A stretch of DNA of 64,000 bases from Rhizobium altiplani (GTDB lineage: Bacteria > Pseudomonadota > Alphaproteobacteria > Rhizobiales > Rhizobiaceae), in the NCBI RefSeq assembly GCF_001542405.1, contig NZ_LNCD01000003.1, forward strand, positions 1 through 64,000, given 5' to 3'. The position numbers and the translations under genes are program-made. The notes beneath the pieces were generated by a model that made no database searches, had not been told where the DNA came from, and saw nothing but the letters and a program-made list of their open reading frames with translations. Shown piece after piece: positions 54,356 through 63,930 of this stretch. Numbering within the stretch: position 1 is the first letter of the stretch; each line of letters begins with the position of its first letter.

Positions 54356-55543
54356 ATGCTGGAGAGTTGGCGCTGGTTCGGACCGCAGGATCCGGTCACA
54401 TTGTCCCATGCTCGTCAGGCTGGCGCGCACGGCATCGTAACTGCGCTCCACCATATCTATGACGGCCGGGTATGGACGCCGGACGACGTTGCCGAACGCA
54501 TGTCCCTGGTGAGAAATGCCGGCATGGTCTGGTCGGTATGCGAGTCTATCCCGGTCAATTCGGCGATCAAGCTGCGAAACGCAAACTGGCGTCGTTATGT
54601 CGATGCGTGGAAGCAGAGTCTCGCCAATCTCGGCAAAGGCGGCGTACCTGTGGTCTGCTACAATTTCATGCCCGTCGTGGACTGGACACGTACCAACCTG
54701 CTTTATCCGACGCCCGTTGGCGGCCTGGCGCTTCGCTTCGACATGATCGATTTCATCGCCTACGACGTCTTTGTTTTGAAGCGTATTGCGGCCGAAGAGA
54801 GCTACAACGCTCCGCTCGTTGAAGCGGCGCGCCAGCGATTGGCAGGCATGAGCGAGGAGGATGTGGAAACCCTCGAGAGGAATATTATTGCCGGCCTTCC
54901 CGGCGGCGAAGACAGCCACACGCGCGAAACCATCCGCGGGCATATCGCGGCATTTGACGAACTCTCAGACGACGACATGCGCAGCAACCTGGTCGAGTTT
55001 CTGAAAGAGGTCGTGCCGGTGGCCGTCGAGAACAACGTACGTCTCGCAATTCACCCGGACGACCCGCCCTTCTCGCTGTTCGGGTTGCCGCGTGTCGTCT
55101 CGACGTCGGAAGATATCGAGACTATCCTCGCAGCGGTCGATCACACGGCCAACGGCATAACCCTGTGTGCCGGATCCTACGGCTCGCGCCACGGCAACGA
55201 CGTCGTCGGCATGGCGAGCCGCTTTGCCGACCGCATCCATTTCGCGCACCTGCGAAATGTCAGCAAGGAAGCGGACGGCTCCTTCATCGAGTCCGAGCAC
55301 CTCGGCGGCGACGTCAACATGGTCTCGCTGATCTCGGTACTGCGTCGGGAGGAGCGCCGCCGGGCCGCGTCCGGAAGGGCGGACAGCGTCATCCCGATGC
55401 GCCCCGACCATGGCCATCTGCTGATCGACGACCAGACGAAGAAGGTCAACCCGGGCTATTCCTGCATCGGCCGACTCAAGGGATTGGCGGAACTCAGAGG
55501 CGTAATCGCAGCGGTGGATGAGTTGGACGTTCAGACTGCATAG
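54356..55543 (+). CDS. uxuA: Mannonate dehydratase
   Basis: A 395-residue TIM-barrel dehydratase that converts D-mannonate to 2-keto-3-deoxygluconate in hexuronate breakdown. It starts MLESWRWFGPQDPVTLSHARQAGAHGIVTALHHIYDG; metal ligands lie in LAIHPDDPPF, TLCAGSYGSRHGND, HFAHLRN and MRPDHGHLL. Length equals the E. coli enzyme. The ATG at 54356 follows CAGGGAGGTG; the same frame is open far upstream but antisense to the GntR gene. Confidence 0.93.
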   Translation: MLESWRWFGPQDPVTLSHARQAGAHGIVTALHHIYDGRVWTPDDVAERMSLVRNAGMVWSVCESIPVNSAIKLRNANWRRYVDAWKQSLANLGKGGVPVVCYNFMPVVDWTRTNLLYPTPVGGLALRFDMIDFIAYDVFVLKRIAAEESYNAPLVEAARQRLAGMSEEDVETLERNIIAGLPGGEDSHTRETIRGHIAAFDELSDDDMRSNLVEFLKEVVPVAVENNVRLAIHPDDPPFSLFGLPRVVSTSEDIETILAAVDHTANGITLCAGSYGSRHGNDVVGMASRFADRIHFAHLRNVSKEADGSFIESEHLGGDVNMVSLISVLRREERRRAASGRADSVIPMRPDHGHLLIDDQTKKVNPGYSCIGRLKGLAELRGVIAAVDELDVQTA

Positions 55544-55606
55544 CTCTTGCCGCATGGCGACACGGATAGCTGGCGGATATCACGGATTTTCTGACTTACA
55601 GCGTCC

Positions 55607-56011
55607 TCACGCACTCCGGCGCGCATCGAGGGCATGACGCAGAGAGTTCTGCACGATCGATGGCGTTGCCGGCTTGCTGACCACACCCAGTGCTCCGTGA
55701 ACACGGCCAACGACCGCCGCGGGGTTGCTGGTCATGAAGAGGACCGTTACGCCAAATTCATCGACGAGCCGTTGACCAATCTCTGGGCCAGTCGCGCCGT
55801 CAGCCAAGTTGACGTCGACAAAGGCGATGTCGGCCTGTGCGGCTAGTGACAAAGCCTGCCTTCTGTCGGTTGCGACACCGACGACATCGAGCCCCATGTC
55901 CCTGACTGTCGTTTCAAGATCTAGCGCAACGAGATAGTCATCTTCAACGATCAAGACGCTTTCACGCGTGGCACCACCTGTCCGCGATTGTGTTCCGACA
56001 TTGCTGCCCAT
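55607..56011 (-). CDS. Stand-alone response-regulator receiver protein
   Basis: A 134-residue CheY-like domain without an output domain: SVLIVEDDYLVALDLETTV, the phospho-acceptor aspartate in IAFVDVNLADGATG, TVLFMTSNP and VVSKPATPSIV with the conserved lysine. A ~20-residue Gly/Thr/Ser-rich N-terminal leader precedes it. The start at 56011 follows AAGGGGC. No kinase gene is adjacent; similar single receivers act in rhizobial stress and attachment signalling. Confidence 0.85.
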   Translation of the reverse strand: MGSNVGTQSRTGGATRESVLIVEDDYLVALDLETTVRDMGLDVVGVATDRRQALSLAAQADIAFVDVNLADGATGPEIGQRLVDEFGVTVLFMTSNPAAVVGRVHGALGVVSKPATPSIVQNSLRHALDARRSA

Positions 56012-56358
56012 GATTGCCCCTTGCTTCTGCTTGTTTTTGCAACACTGGTTACGCGCAACTGCATGTTGGCGAGCGGATAACGGCATTGAGGACAATATGT
56101 TCCGCGCTGAGGCGGATTCGCTCGCCAATAGATCGCTGTTAACGCTAATAAACCGTTAAGGACAAATGTGAGGAGCAATCAGAGGTAGCCCATGGAAAAG
56201 ACATCGCGGCTCAGATATCGAGCCCGCGAAATAGCATCCCTTAGCTGATCTCGGGCACCCTTGGCCCATTCCGAAACAACACGTCGGTCGAGTTGACAAT
56301 GGGTTGTGGAGTGCCGAGAGTGCACCCTGGATCAGCGCCAGTCACCTTGGGGGGACCT
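56012..56358. other. Gap upstream of the macroglobulin gene
   Basis: About 350 bases holding the divergent promoters. An 18-codon frame at 56192 (MEKTSRLRYRAREIASLS) has an AGAGG site six bases ahead and could be a leader peptide, but nothing else supports it. TGTTAACGCTAATAAACCG near 56136 is A+T-rich. Confidence 0.35.
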
Positions 56359-59300
56359 ATGTCTGTACGCGCGTTTTTCGCCTTCACCGCCGTTGCTCTC
56401 GCGTCTCTTACCGCAAGCCTTCCCGCATTCGCGGCAGACACAAAACGCGAAATCCAGACAGTCCAGGACGCCGATTACTTCGGCTTTGATCTGCGGACCG
56501 AACAGAACGTTACGCTGGATCAATGCAAAACATCCTGCATCGGCGACAAGTCCTGCAAAGCCTTCACCTATAATCCGAAGGTGAAGTGGTGCTTCCTGAA
56601 GTCCGACTTCAAGACGATGAACGCTTTCCCGGGCGCTATCGCCGGCAAGATCGTCGAGACTGCCGCCGCAAAGCCGGAGCCGGATATCGGGCCTGCCCCG
56701 CGGCTCAACTTTCTCTCCGGAGATGTGAGAGAGCAGGCACGCGACGACAAGGCCAATCTTGAAGTGGCCGACGATCGGCAGGGCCAGAGCGCCGACAGCC
56801 TGATCGCCAACGGCCGTCTCGACCTGACGGCAGGCAATGTCATTGATGCCGTGAAATCCTTCCGAAGTGCGCTCGCACTTTCCCCCGACAATGCCGATCT
56901 TTGGCTGGAAACGGCGCGCGCCGGCGACAGCTTTACCAAGACCGACGACAACGATGGCAGCGAGATCTACGGACAGGCTGTGCTGGACGCGGTCAATGGC
57001 TATGAGTTGACACGAACAGCCTCGGCCCGTGCCGAGGCTCTTTCCGTACTCGCCGCAGCACTCGACAAGAACACCAACTATCGCGCCGCACTCAATGCCT
57101 ACAAGGCAAGCCTGGCACTCGTGAACGCGAAGGAGGTCCAGGCGGCCTTCCTGCTGCTGAAATCGACGCAGGGATTTCGCATTACCGAGCATACGGTCGA
57201 CGCCGACAGTGCAAATCCCCGTATCTGCGCGACATTCTCCGAGACCCTGGTCAAGACGCTGGACTATACGCCCTTCGTGACGCTGAATGGTGCGGCCCCC
57301 AAGGCGCTCGAAACCAAGGACAAGCAGGTCTGCATCGAGGGGCTGACCCACGGTGAAAATTACAAGATCACGTTCCGCACCGGCCTGCCCTCTTCGGTCG
57401 ACGAGGTCCTCGAGACCCCCGTCAGCCTCGATATCTACGTCAAGGACCGCACAGCCAGCGTACGCTTCACTGGCGACAGCTTCGTTCTGCCGTCGACGGC
57501 CCGCCGCGGGATCCCGATCGTTTCCGTCAACATGCCTTCCGCCAATCTGAAGCTCTATCGTATCGGCGATCGCGGCATCGCTCCGCTTTTGACGAGCTCG
57601 CAATTTTTGACCCAGCTCGACGGATACAGCGCACAGCGCATCGAAGACGAGAGCGGGGAACTGGTCTGGCAAGGCTCGATCGAGATGACCAACGACCTCA
57701 ACAAGGATGTCGTCACCAGCTTCCCGGTGGATGAGGCGCTGCCCGAGCGAAAGCCTGGTGTCTATGTGCTGACGGCAACGGCGCCGAACGCCCCGGATCA
57801 GGATTGGAATGCGCAGGCGACACAATGGTTCGTGGTTTCCGATATCGGGATCACGACATACGCGGGTACCGATGGCCTCAACGTCTTTACCCGATCGCTC
57901 GCCTCGGCAAAGCCGATCGCTGGCGTTGAGCTCCAGCTTCTGGCGAAGAACAATGAAGTACTCGGCACTGCAACGACCGATGAGAACGGTCGGGCGACGT
58001 TCACCGCCGGTCTGATGCGTGCGACGGCTGCCCTGACGCCCGCTGTCATCACCGCCCGGAAAGGGGGCGCCGACTATGTCTTCCTCGATATGACGCGCGC
58101 GGGCTTTGATCTCTCCGATCGCGGCGTCACCGGGCGTGCTTCTCCCGGCGCCATCGATGTCTTGAGCTGGACGGAGCGCGGCATCTACCGGGCCGGGGAA
58201 ACGGTCCACGCCGCTGCCCTTGCCCGCGATACCGATGGCAAGGCAATCGAGAACCTGCCGCTGACCTTCATCTTTCTGCGCCCCGATGGTGTCGAGGATC
58301 GCCGGATCGTCAGTCAGACCAGCAATGTCGGCGGCTATGCGATCGACCTCCCCGTTCAGGAAAATGCCATGCGCGGCACCTGGACGATGAACATTCACAC
58401 CGACCCAAAAGGCTCGCCGATCGCGACGAAAACCTTCCTGGTCGACGACTTCGTGCCTGATCGTACCGACATGGAGATCAAGACAGAGGCGAAGGTTATC
58501 GGTCCGGAGACGTCAGCGACAATCAATATATCAGGCAAGTATCTCTATGGCGCACCTGCGGCAGGGCTGTCGCTCGAAGGCGATGTCGTGATCAAGCCGA
58601 CCCGCGAGGCGGCCGCCTTCCCCGGCTATTTCTTTGGCCTTGCCGACGAGGAAGCCAGCGAAGAGACGCGCCAGACCATAGAAGGCCTGCCCGACCTCGA
58701 CGAAGATGGCGAAGGTATCACCGACCTGACTGTCGGCGATCTGCCGGCGACGACGCAGCTTCTGAACGCCACGGTCTATCTCCGCATGCAGGAAGCCGGT
58801 GGCCGCGCCATCGAGCGTTCGCTCGTGCTTCCCGTCAAAAACCAAAGCCCGATGATCGGCATCAAGCCGGAATTCTTCGGCGACCTTGGCGAGAATTCGA
58901 TCGCGAACTTCACCGTTATCGGCGTTGATGAAGACGGGGCGAAACAGGCGATGAGCGGCCTGCGCTGGAAACTCTACAAGCTGAACCGCGATTATCAATG
59001 GTATCGCGACGGTACCGCCTGGAAATACGAGCCGATCTATACCGCCGAGCAGGTCGCCAACGGCAATCTCGATGCGTCCCTGGACGGAGCGAAGATATCG
59101 TCTCCCGTCGCCTGGGGGCGCTACCGCCTCGAGGTCGAAAGCACGCAGACCGACGGCCCTGCTTCGAGCGTTGAATTCGATGCGGGATGGTTCGTCCAGG
59201 CAACGTCGACGGAGACGCCTGACGGGCTTGAGATCGCGCTCGACAAGGAGAGCTACAGGATCGGCGAGACGGCCAAGCTGAAGGTCTCATCGCGCTACGC

Positions 59301-61836
59301 AGGCGAATTGATGATCGCGGCCGGTACGGAAACCCTCGTGGCCATCCAGAACGCATCCATTGGCGAGAACGGTGGCGAAGTCGATATTCCTGTCACTTCA
59401 AATTGGGGGGCTGGCGCCTATGTCACCGCGACATTGTTCCGCCCCGGCGATGCTCAGGACAGCCACATGCCGATGCGCGCGATCGGCGTGAAATGGCTGA
59501 AGGTCGATCCGGCGGAGCGAGCATTGCAGGTAGCGATCGATGCGCCGGAGAAGATGCTGCCGCGCGCACCGCTGCCGATCACCCTTGCCGTTGCCGGCGC
59601 GGGCGCCAACGAAGACGCCTATGTGACGGTTGCGGCTGTTGATGTCGGCATTCTCAATCTGACCCGCTACGAGCCACCAAACCCAGAAGACTGGTATTTC
59701 GGCCAGCGCCAGCTCGGTCTCGAAATTCGAGATCTTTACGGACGGTTGATCGATGGTTCGCTCGGCACTGCCGGCAAACTGAGAACCGGCGGCGACGGAG
59801 GCGCTGTGGCTCTTCAGGGAAGCCCGCCGACGCAAAAGCTGGTTGCCTTCTTCTCAGGCCCGGTGAAACTGGATGCCCAAGGCAAGGCGAATGTGAGCTT
59901 CGACATTCCCCAGTTTAACGGCACTGCCCGCGTGATGGCGGTCGCCTGGTCGAAAGCCGGCCTTGGCCATGCGACGAAGGACGTCATCATTCGTGACCCT
60001 GTCGTGGTGACGGCGAGCCTGCCGGGCTTCCTCGCGCCCGGAGATACCTCCGAGCTTCGGCTCGATATCGCCAATACGGACGCGCCGGCAGGCGACTTCA
60101 AGCTGACCGTTGCCGGCAATGATGCCGTGCGCATTGGCGAGGCGTCGCAGACTGTTCATCTCGAGGCCGGCGCCAGATCAGCCGTGACACTCGCTGTTAC
60201 CGGTACGCAACCGGGCCATGGCAGCGTTTCGATCAATCTCGCTGACGCGGCCGGCCTGTCGCTGGAACAGACGGTTGACGTTCCTGTTCGACCAGCTGTT
60301 CTGCCGATGACCGAACGCCGCGTCCTGGCGCTCAATCCATCAACCAGGCTGACCGTCGACAAGGCATTGCTGGCAGACAGCGTTCTACAGGGCGCCTCCG
60401 TCAGCGTCAGCGTCACGCGTTCGGCCGCCTTCGACATTCCGGCTCTGCTGATGTCGCTCGACCGCTACCCATTCGGCTGCGCCGAGCAGACGACCAGCCG
60501 TGCCCTGCCGCTGCTCTATCTGAGCGAGCTTGCCCATGAGGCCGGTCTGGAGGATGACGCCGACGTCAAGAAGCGCGTTCAGGACGCAATCTACCGCGTG
60601 CTTTCCTATCAGGCGTCCGCCGGAAGCTTCGGCCTTTGGGGACCTGACAGCGGCGACCTCTGGCTCGATTCCTATGTCACCGATTTCCTGACCCGCGCAC
60701 GCGAGCAGAAATACGAGGTCCCGGATCGTGCATTCGCGCAAGCTCTGGAGAACCTTCAGAACGCTTTGAGCTATGACGTCAATGTCAAGGATCAGGGCGA
60801 CCAGATTGCCTATGCGCTCTACGTTCTCGCCCGCAACAAGAAGGCAGCGATCAGCGACCTTCGCTATTATGCCGATACGATGATCAACGACTTTCCGACG
60901 CCGCTTGCAAAGGCGCATATCGCAGCGGCACTGGCGCTTTATGGCGATGCGACGCGATCGAAAAACATCTACGTCGACGCATTGCAAATGTCGGAACAGT
61001 CCATGGTGACGCGCGTCAATCTTTCGAGAACGGACTATGGCTCTATCCTGCGCGATGGTGCCGCAATCCTTGCTCTTGCCGCCGAAAGCCGTCCGGTCCC
61101 GCCGGTGGTTCCGGAATTGGCCAAAGCGGTCGCCAAGGAATGGAACCGCAGCAAATACACGAGCACCCAGGAACAGGCCTGGATGCTGCTTGCCGCGCGC
61201 GCCATTCAGGGCGGTGACGACTCGATCAAGATCGACGTCAACGGCGCGCTGCACAATGGTGCCTACATGGCGAAGATGACCGGGGACGCCTTGATGGGCA
61301 ACGCGCTCACGCTCACCAACCAGACCGGCGAGCCCGTCTCGGCGGTGGTGACGACGGTTGCTGCCCCTGTCGTGCCGCCGCCCGCAGGCGGTGACGGCTT
61401 TGCCATCGAGCGCACCTACTACACGATGGATGGCGAGCAGGCGAATGTGACCGAAGCCAAGCAGAACGAGCGCTATGTCGTTGTGCTGCACGTCACGGAA
61501 AGCAACAACTGGCCGTCGCGGATCGTCGTGACGGACCTGCTTCCGGCCGGCTTCCAGATCGACAATCCGAACCTGGTCGACAGCGCGCAACTGACGAACT
61601 TCGACTGGATCGGCGAGGTGACGGCGGCCCACACCGAATTCCGCAATGACCGCTTCGTGGCCGCGTTCAATCGGTCGGCGGACGACAATCGCGAAATCAA
61701 TGTCGCCTATGTCGTGCGCGCCGTGACACCCGGCATCTACGATCATCCGGCCGCCGTCGTCGAGGACATGTATCGACCGCAGCTCTCCGCGCGCACCGCG
61801 ACTGGCAAGATGGAGGTTACCGCAGCGTCGAAATGA
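56359..61836 (+). CDS. Bacterial alpha-2-macroglobulin with N-terminal PAN/Apple-like domain
   Basis: A 1825-residue periplasmic protease trap, secreted by a signal peptide (MSVRAFFAFTAVALASLTASLPAFA). Residues ~35-95 form a cysteine-containing PAN/Apple-like domain (YFGFDLRTEQNVTLDQCKTSCIGDKSCKAFTYNPKVKWCFLKSDF). A TPR-like stretch follows (~130-270), then macroglobulin MG domains. The thioester motif GCAEQ is intact (Cys about residue 1374) and followed by an alpha-alpha toroid region. No lipobox is seen, so it may be periplasmic rather than anchored. The ATG at 56359 follows a G-rich site. It is coupled to pbpC by a four-base overlap. Confidence 0.9.
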   Translation: MSVRAFFAFTAVALASLTASLPAFAADTKREIQTVQDADYFGFDLRTEQNVTLDQCKTSCIGDKSCKAFTYNPKVKWCFLKSDFKTMNAFPGAIAGKIVETAAAKPEPDIGPAPRLNFLSGDVREQARDDKANLEVADDRQGQSADSLIANGRLDLTAGNVIDAVKSFRSALALSPDNADLWLETARAGDSFTKTDDNDGSEIYGQAVLDAVNGYELTRTASARAEALSVLAAALDKNTNYRAALNAYKASLALVNAKEVQAAFLLLKSTQGFRITEHTVDADSANPRICATFSETLVKTLDYTPFVTLNGAAPKALETKDKQVCIEGLTHGENYKITFRTGLPSSVDEVLETPVSLDIYVKDRTASVRFTGDSFVLPSTARRGIPIVSVNMPSANLKLYRIGDRGIAPLLTSSQFLTQLDGYSAQRIEDESGELVWQGSIEMTNDLNKDVVTSFPVDEALPERKPGVYVLTATAPNAPDQDWNAQATQWFVVSDIGITTYAGTDGLNVFTRSLASAKPIAGVELQLLAKNNEVLGTATTDENGRATFTAGLMRATAALTPAVITARKGGADYVFLDMTRAGFDLSDRGVTGRASPGAIDVLSWTERGIYRAGETVHAAALARDTDGKAIENLPLTFIFLRPDGVEDRRIVSQTSNVGGYAIDLPVQENAMRGTWTMNIHTDPKGSPIATKTFLVDDFVPDRTDMEIKTEAKVIGPETSATINISGKYLYGAPAAGLSLEGDVVIKPTREAAAFPGYFFGLADEEASEETRQTIEGLPDLDEDGEGITDLTVGDLPATTQLLNATVYLRMQEAGGRAIERSLVLPVKNQSPMIGIKPEFFGDLGENSIANFTVIGVDEDGAKQAMSGLRWKLYKLNRDYQWYRDGTAWKYEPIYTAEQVANGNLDASLDGAKISSPVAWGRYRLEVESTQTDGPASSVEFDAGWFVQATSTETPDGLEIALDKESYRIGETAKLKVSSRYAGELMIAAGTETLVAIQNASIGENGGEVDIPVTSNWGAGAYVTATLFRPGDAQDSHMPMRAIGVKWLKVDPAERALQVAIDAPEKMLPRAPLPITLAVAGAGANEDAYVTVAAVDVGILNLTRYEPPNPEDWYFGQRQLGLEIRDLYGRLIDGSLGTAGKLRTGGDGGAVALQGSPPTQKLVAFFSGPVKLDAQGKANVSFDIPQFNGTARVMAVAWSKAGLGHATKDVIIRDPVVVTASLPGFLAPGDTSELRLDIANTDAPAGDFKLTVAGNDAVRIGEASQTVHLEAGARSAVTLAVTGTQPGHGSVSINLADAAGLSLEQTVDVPVRPAVLPMTERRVLALNPSTRLTVDKALLADSVLQGASVSVSVTRSAAFDIPALLMSLDRYPFGCAEQTTSRALPLLYLSELAHEAGLEDDADVKKRVQDAIYRVLSYQASAGSFGLWGPDSGDLWLDSYVTDFLTRAREQKYEVPDRAFAQALENLQNALSYDVNVKDQGDQIAYALYVLARNKKAAISDLRYYADTMINDFPTPLAKAHIAAALALYGDATRSKNIYVDALQMSEQSMVTRVNLSRTDYGSILRDGAAILALAAESRPVPPVVPELAKAVAKEWNRSKYTSTQEQAWMLLAARAIQGGDDSIKIDVNGALHNGAYMAKMTGDALMGNALTLTNQTGEPVSAVVTTVAAPVVPPPAGGDGFAIERTYYTMDGEQANVTEAKQNERYVVVLHVTESNNWPSRIVVTDLLPAGFQIDNPNLVDSAQLTNFDWIGEVTAAHTEFRNDRFVAAFNRSADDNREINVAYVVRAVTPGIYDHPAAVVEDMYRPQLSARTATGKMEVTAASK

Positions 61837-63914
61837 GACTTGCAAGGAAGCTCGCGATCGGAAGCGCTGCCGGGATCATCCTTGCCGGCATCGGGTTGGT
61901 CTTGCTTGACATCGCCGACCGGGCCTATCCGCCGCCGCTCGACAAGGCGGAAACGGTCTCTGCGGAAGTGGTCGATGCGGATGGTCAGTTGCTGCGTGCC
62001 TTTGCAACGCCTGAAGGCCTCTGGCGTCTGAAAACCACAGCCGCCGATGTCGATCCACAATTCCTCAAGATGCTGATCGCTTACGAGGACCGGCGTTTTT
62101 ACAGCCATGCCGGTGTCGATCTTCAGGCAATGGCACGTGCCGCCCTGCAGTTCGTCACCAATGGCCGCATCGTCTCAGGTGCATCGACGCTGTCGATGCA
62201 GGTCGCCCGGCTGATCGAGCCGCGTCAGGGCCGCTCGCTGTCGGCGAAGCTCCTGCAGATGGCACGCGCCATCCAGATCGAGCGGCGGCTATCCAAGGAG
62301 CAGATCCTCGATCTCTATCTGACGCATGCACCCTATGGCGGCAATCTCGAGGGTGTGCGGGCGGCGAGCCTCGCCTATTTCGGCAAGGAGCCGCGACGGC
62401 TGACGGTCGCGGAAGCCGCTCTCCTCGTCGCTCTGCCGCAATTGCCGGAAAAGCGTCGGCCGGACCGCAACCTCGCGACAGCCGAGGTGGCGCGCAAACG
62501 GGTGCTCGAGCGAGTCGCTGTCGCCGAGGCTGTCGGCGAAGGTGAGGCGGCGCGTGCCGAAATCGTGCCGGTGCCGTCTCAACGCATGCAGCTTCCGGCG
62601 CTTGCGGCGCATGTTGCCGAAGCAGCACGACGCAAGGATCCGAAAGCAAGGCAATACGAGACGACCCTGAAGAAGCAGGTGCAGGCAGGATTGGAGGCCG
62701 TTGCCCGCGCCTCCGCCTTGAAACTGGGCCCCAAGCTGTCAATCGCCATGGTCATGGCCGATGCACAAACGGGCGACATTCTCGGCGAGGTTGGCTCGGC
62801 CGACTACTTCGATGCCAGCCGCTCGGGCTGGATCGACATGACGCGCGCCAGCCGTTCGCCAGGCTCGACGCTGAAGCCATTCATCTATGGCCTCGCATTC
62901 GAAGAAGGCCTTGTCAGCCAGGAGACGATCATCGAGGACCGCCCCGCCGATTTCTTCGGCTACAGGCCGCGGAATTTCGATATGAGCTATCAGGGCGACG
63001 TCACGGTGCGCGAGGCGCTGCAGCTGTCGCTGAACGTCCCGGCGGTGAAGCTGCTCGATGCCGTCAATCCGGCCAAGCTGCTGATCCGCTTTCGCCGCGC
63101 GGACGTAAGTCCCCAGCTGCCCCCGGACGAAACACCCGGCCTGGCCATCGGTCTAGGCGGCCTCGGCATCACGCTGAAGGATCTGGTCCAGCTTTACACT
63201 GCGCTTGCCAATCGCGGCCAGCCGGTCCGCATCGGCGATGGCGTCAACGACCGCCCCGGCAAGATCGATGGCGAGGGAATGCTTGATCCGGTGGCCGTCT
63301 GGAATGTCGCCGATATCCTCTCGGGCGTCATTCCACCAGCCGGCGCTCCGAAACGCGGGATCGCCTACAAGACCGGCACCAGCTACGGCTATCGCGACGC
63401 CTGGTCCGTTGGCTACGATGGCCGCTACGTGCTCGGCGTCTGGGTCGGGCGCCCCGACAACAGCGCTGTCCCGGGATTGACGGGTTACGGCACCGCGGCG
63501 CCGATCCTCTTTGAAGCTTTCGCAAAGTCAGGGATCGCGACGACGCCCCTCCCGCGCCCGCCCTTGGGAGCAATACGGATCGCCCAGGCCGAACTGCCGA
63601 TCAGCCAGCGTCGCTTTGCCATCAATCCAAGCGGCCTTTTGGCGTCCACGGGACGTGAACCGGCGCCGCAGATCGTCTATCCACCGGAGGGCGCACATGT
63701 CGACCTTGGGGCGAAGAGCGGCGGTCTCTCGCCGTTGATGCTGAAGTTGCAGGGCGGGCGGGCGCCTTTCCGCTGGCTCGCCAACGGCAAGCCTTTGCCC
63801 GATATTTCCCGGCGCCGCACCAATCAGTGGATGCCGGACGGCGGCGGCTACTCAAAGCTCACAGTGATTGACGCCATGGGCCGGGCCGCAAGCGTCGGCG
63901 TCTTCATCGATTGA
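61833..63914 (+). CDS. pbpC: Penicillin-binding protein 1C
   Basis: A 693-residue bifunctional peptidoglycan synthase. The N-terminal anchor (AIGSAAGIILAGIGLVLLDI) is followed by a glycosyltransferase-51 domain (YEDRRFYSHAGVDLQAMARA, GASTLSMQVARL, KEQILDLYLTHAPYGGNLEGV). The transpeptidase domain has SPGSTLKP (Ser about 345), SLN and KTGTS (about 513). The C-terminal domain has BiPBP features (PPEGAHVDLG, PFRWLANGKPL). The pair alpha-2-macroglobulin/PbpC is widespread and links protease trapping to wall repair. Confidence 0.95.
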   Translation: MRLARKLAIGSAAGIILAGIGLVLLDIADRAYPPPLDKAETVSAEVVDADGQLLRAFATPEGLWRLKTTAADVDPQFLKMLIAYEDRRFYSHAGVDLQAMARAALQFVTNGRIVSGASTLSMQVARLIEPRQGRSLSAKLLQMARAIQIERRLSKEQILDLYLTHAPYGGNLEGVRAASLAYFGKEPRRLTVAEAALLVALPQLPEKRRPDRNLATAEVARKRVLERVAVAEAVGEGEAARAEIVPVPSQRMQLPALAAHVAEAARRKDPKARQYETTLKKQVQAGLEAVARASALKLGPKLSIAMVMADAQTGDILGEVGSADYFDASRSGWIDMTRASRSPGSTLKPFIYGLAFEEGLVSQETIIEDRPADFFGYRPRNFDMSYQGDVTVREALQLSLNVPAVKLLDAVNPAKLLIRFRRADVSPQLPPDETPGLAIGLGGLGITLKDLVQLYTALANRGQPVRIGDGVNDRPGKIDGEGMLDPVAVWNVADILSGVIPPAGAPKRGIAYKTGTSYGYRDAWSVGYDGRYVLGVWVGRPDNSAVPGLTGYGTAAPILFEAFAKSGIATTPLPRPPLGAIRIAQAELPISQRRFAINPSGLLASTGREPAPQIVYPPEGAHVDLGAKSGGLSPLMLKLQGGRAPFRWLANGKPLPDISRRRTNQWMPDGGGYSKLTVIDAMGRAASVGVFID

Positions 63915-63930
63915 TCGTCTGCAGCGATCA
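63912..63930 (+). terminator. Short hairpin between convergent genes
   Basis: Six-base stem TGATCG / CGATCA with a seven-base loop, containing the stops of pbpC and of the leftward partial gene. It is short and without a T-run, so terminator function is uncertain. Confidence 0.3.

Noticed and set aside
56332..58398. 688-codon leftward frame opposite the macroglobulin gene
   Set aside because: Antisense shadow; the plus-strand product has signal peptide, Apple-like domain and macroglobulin motifs.
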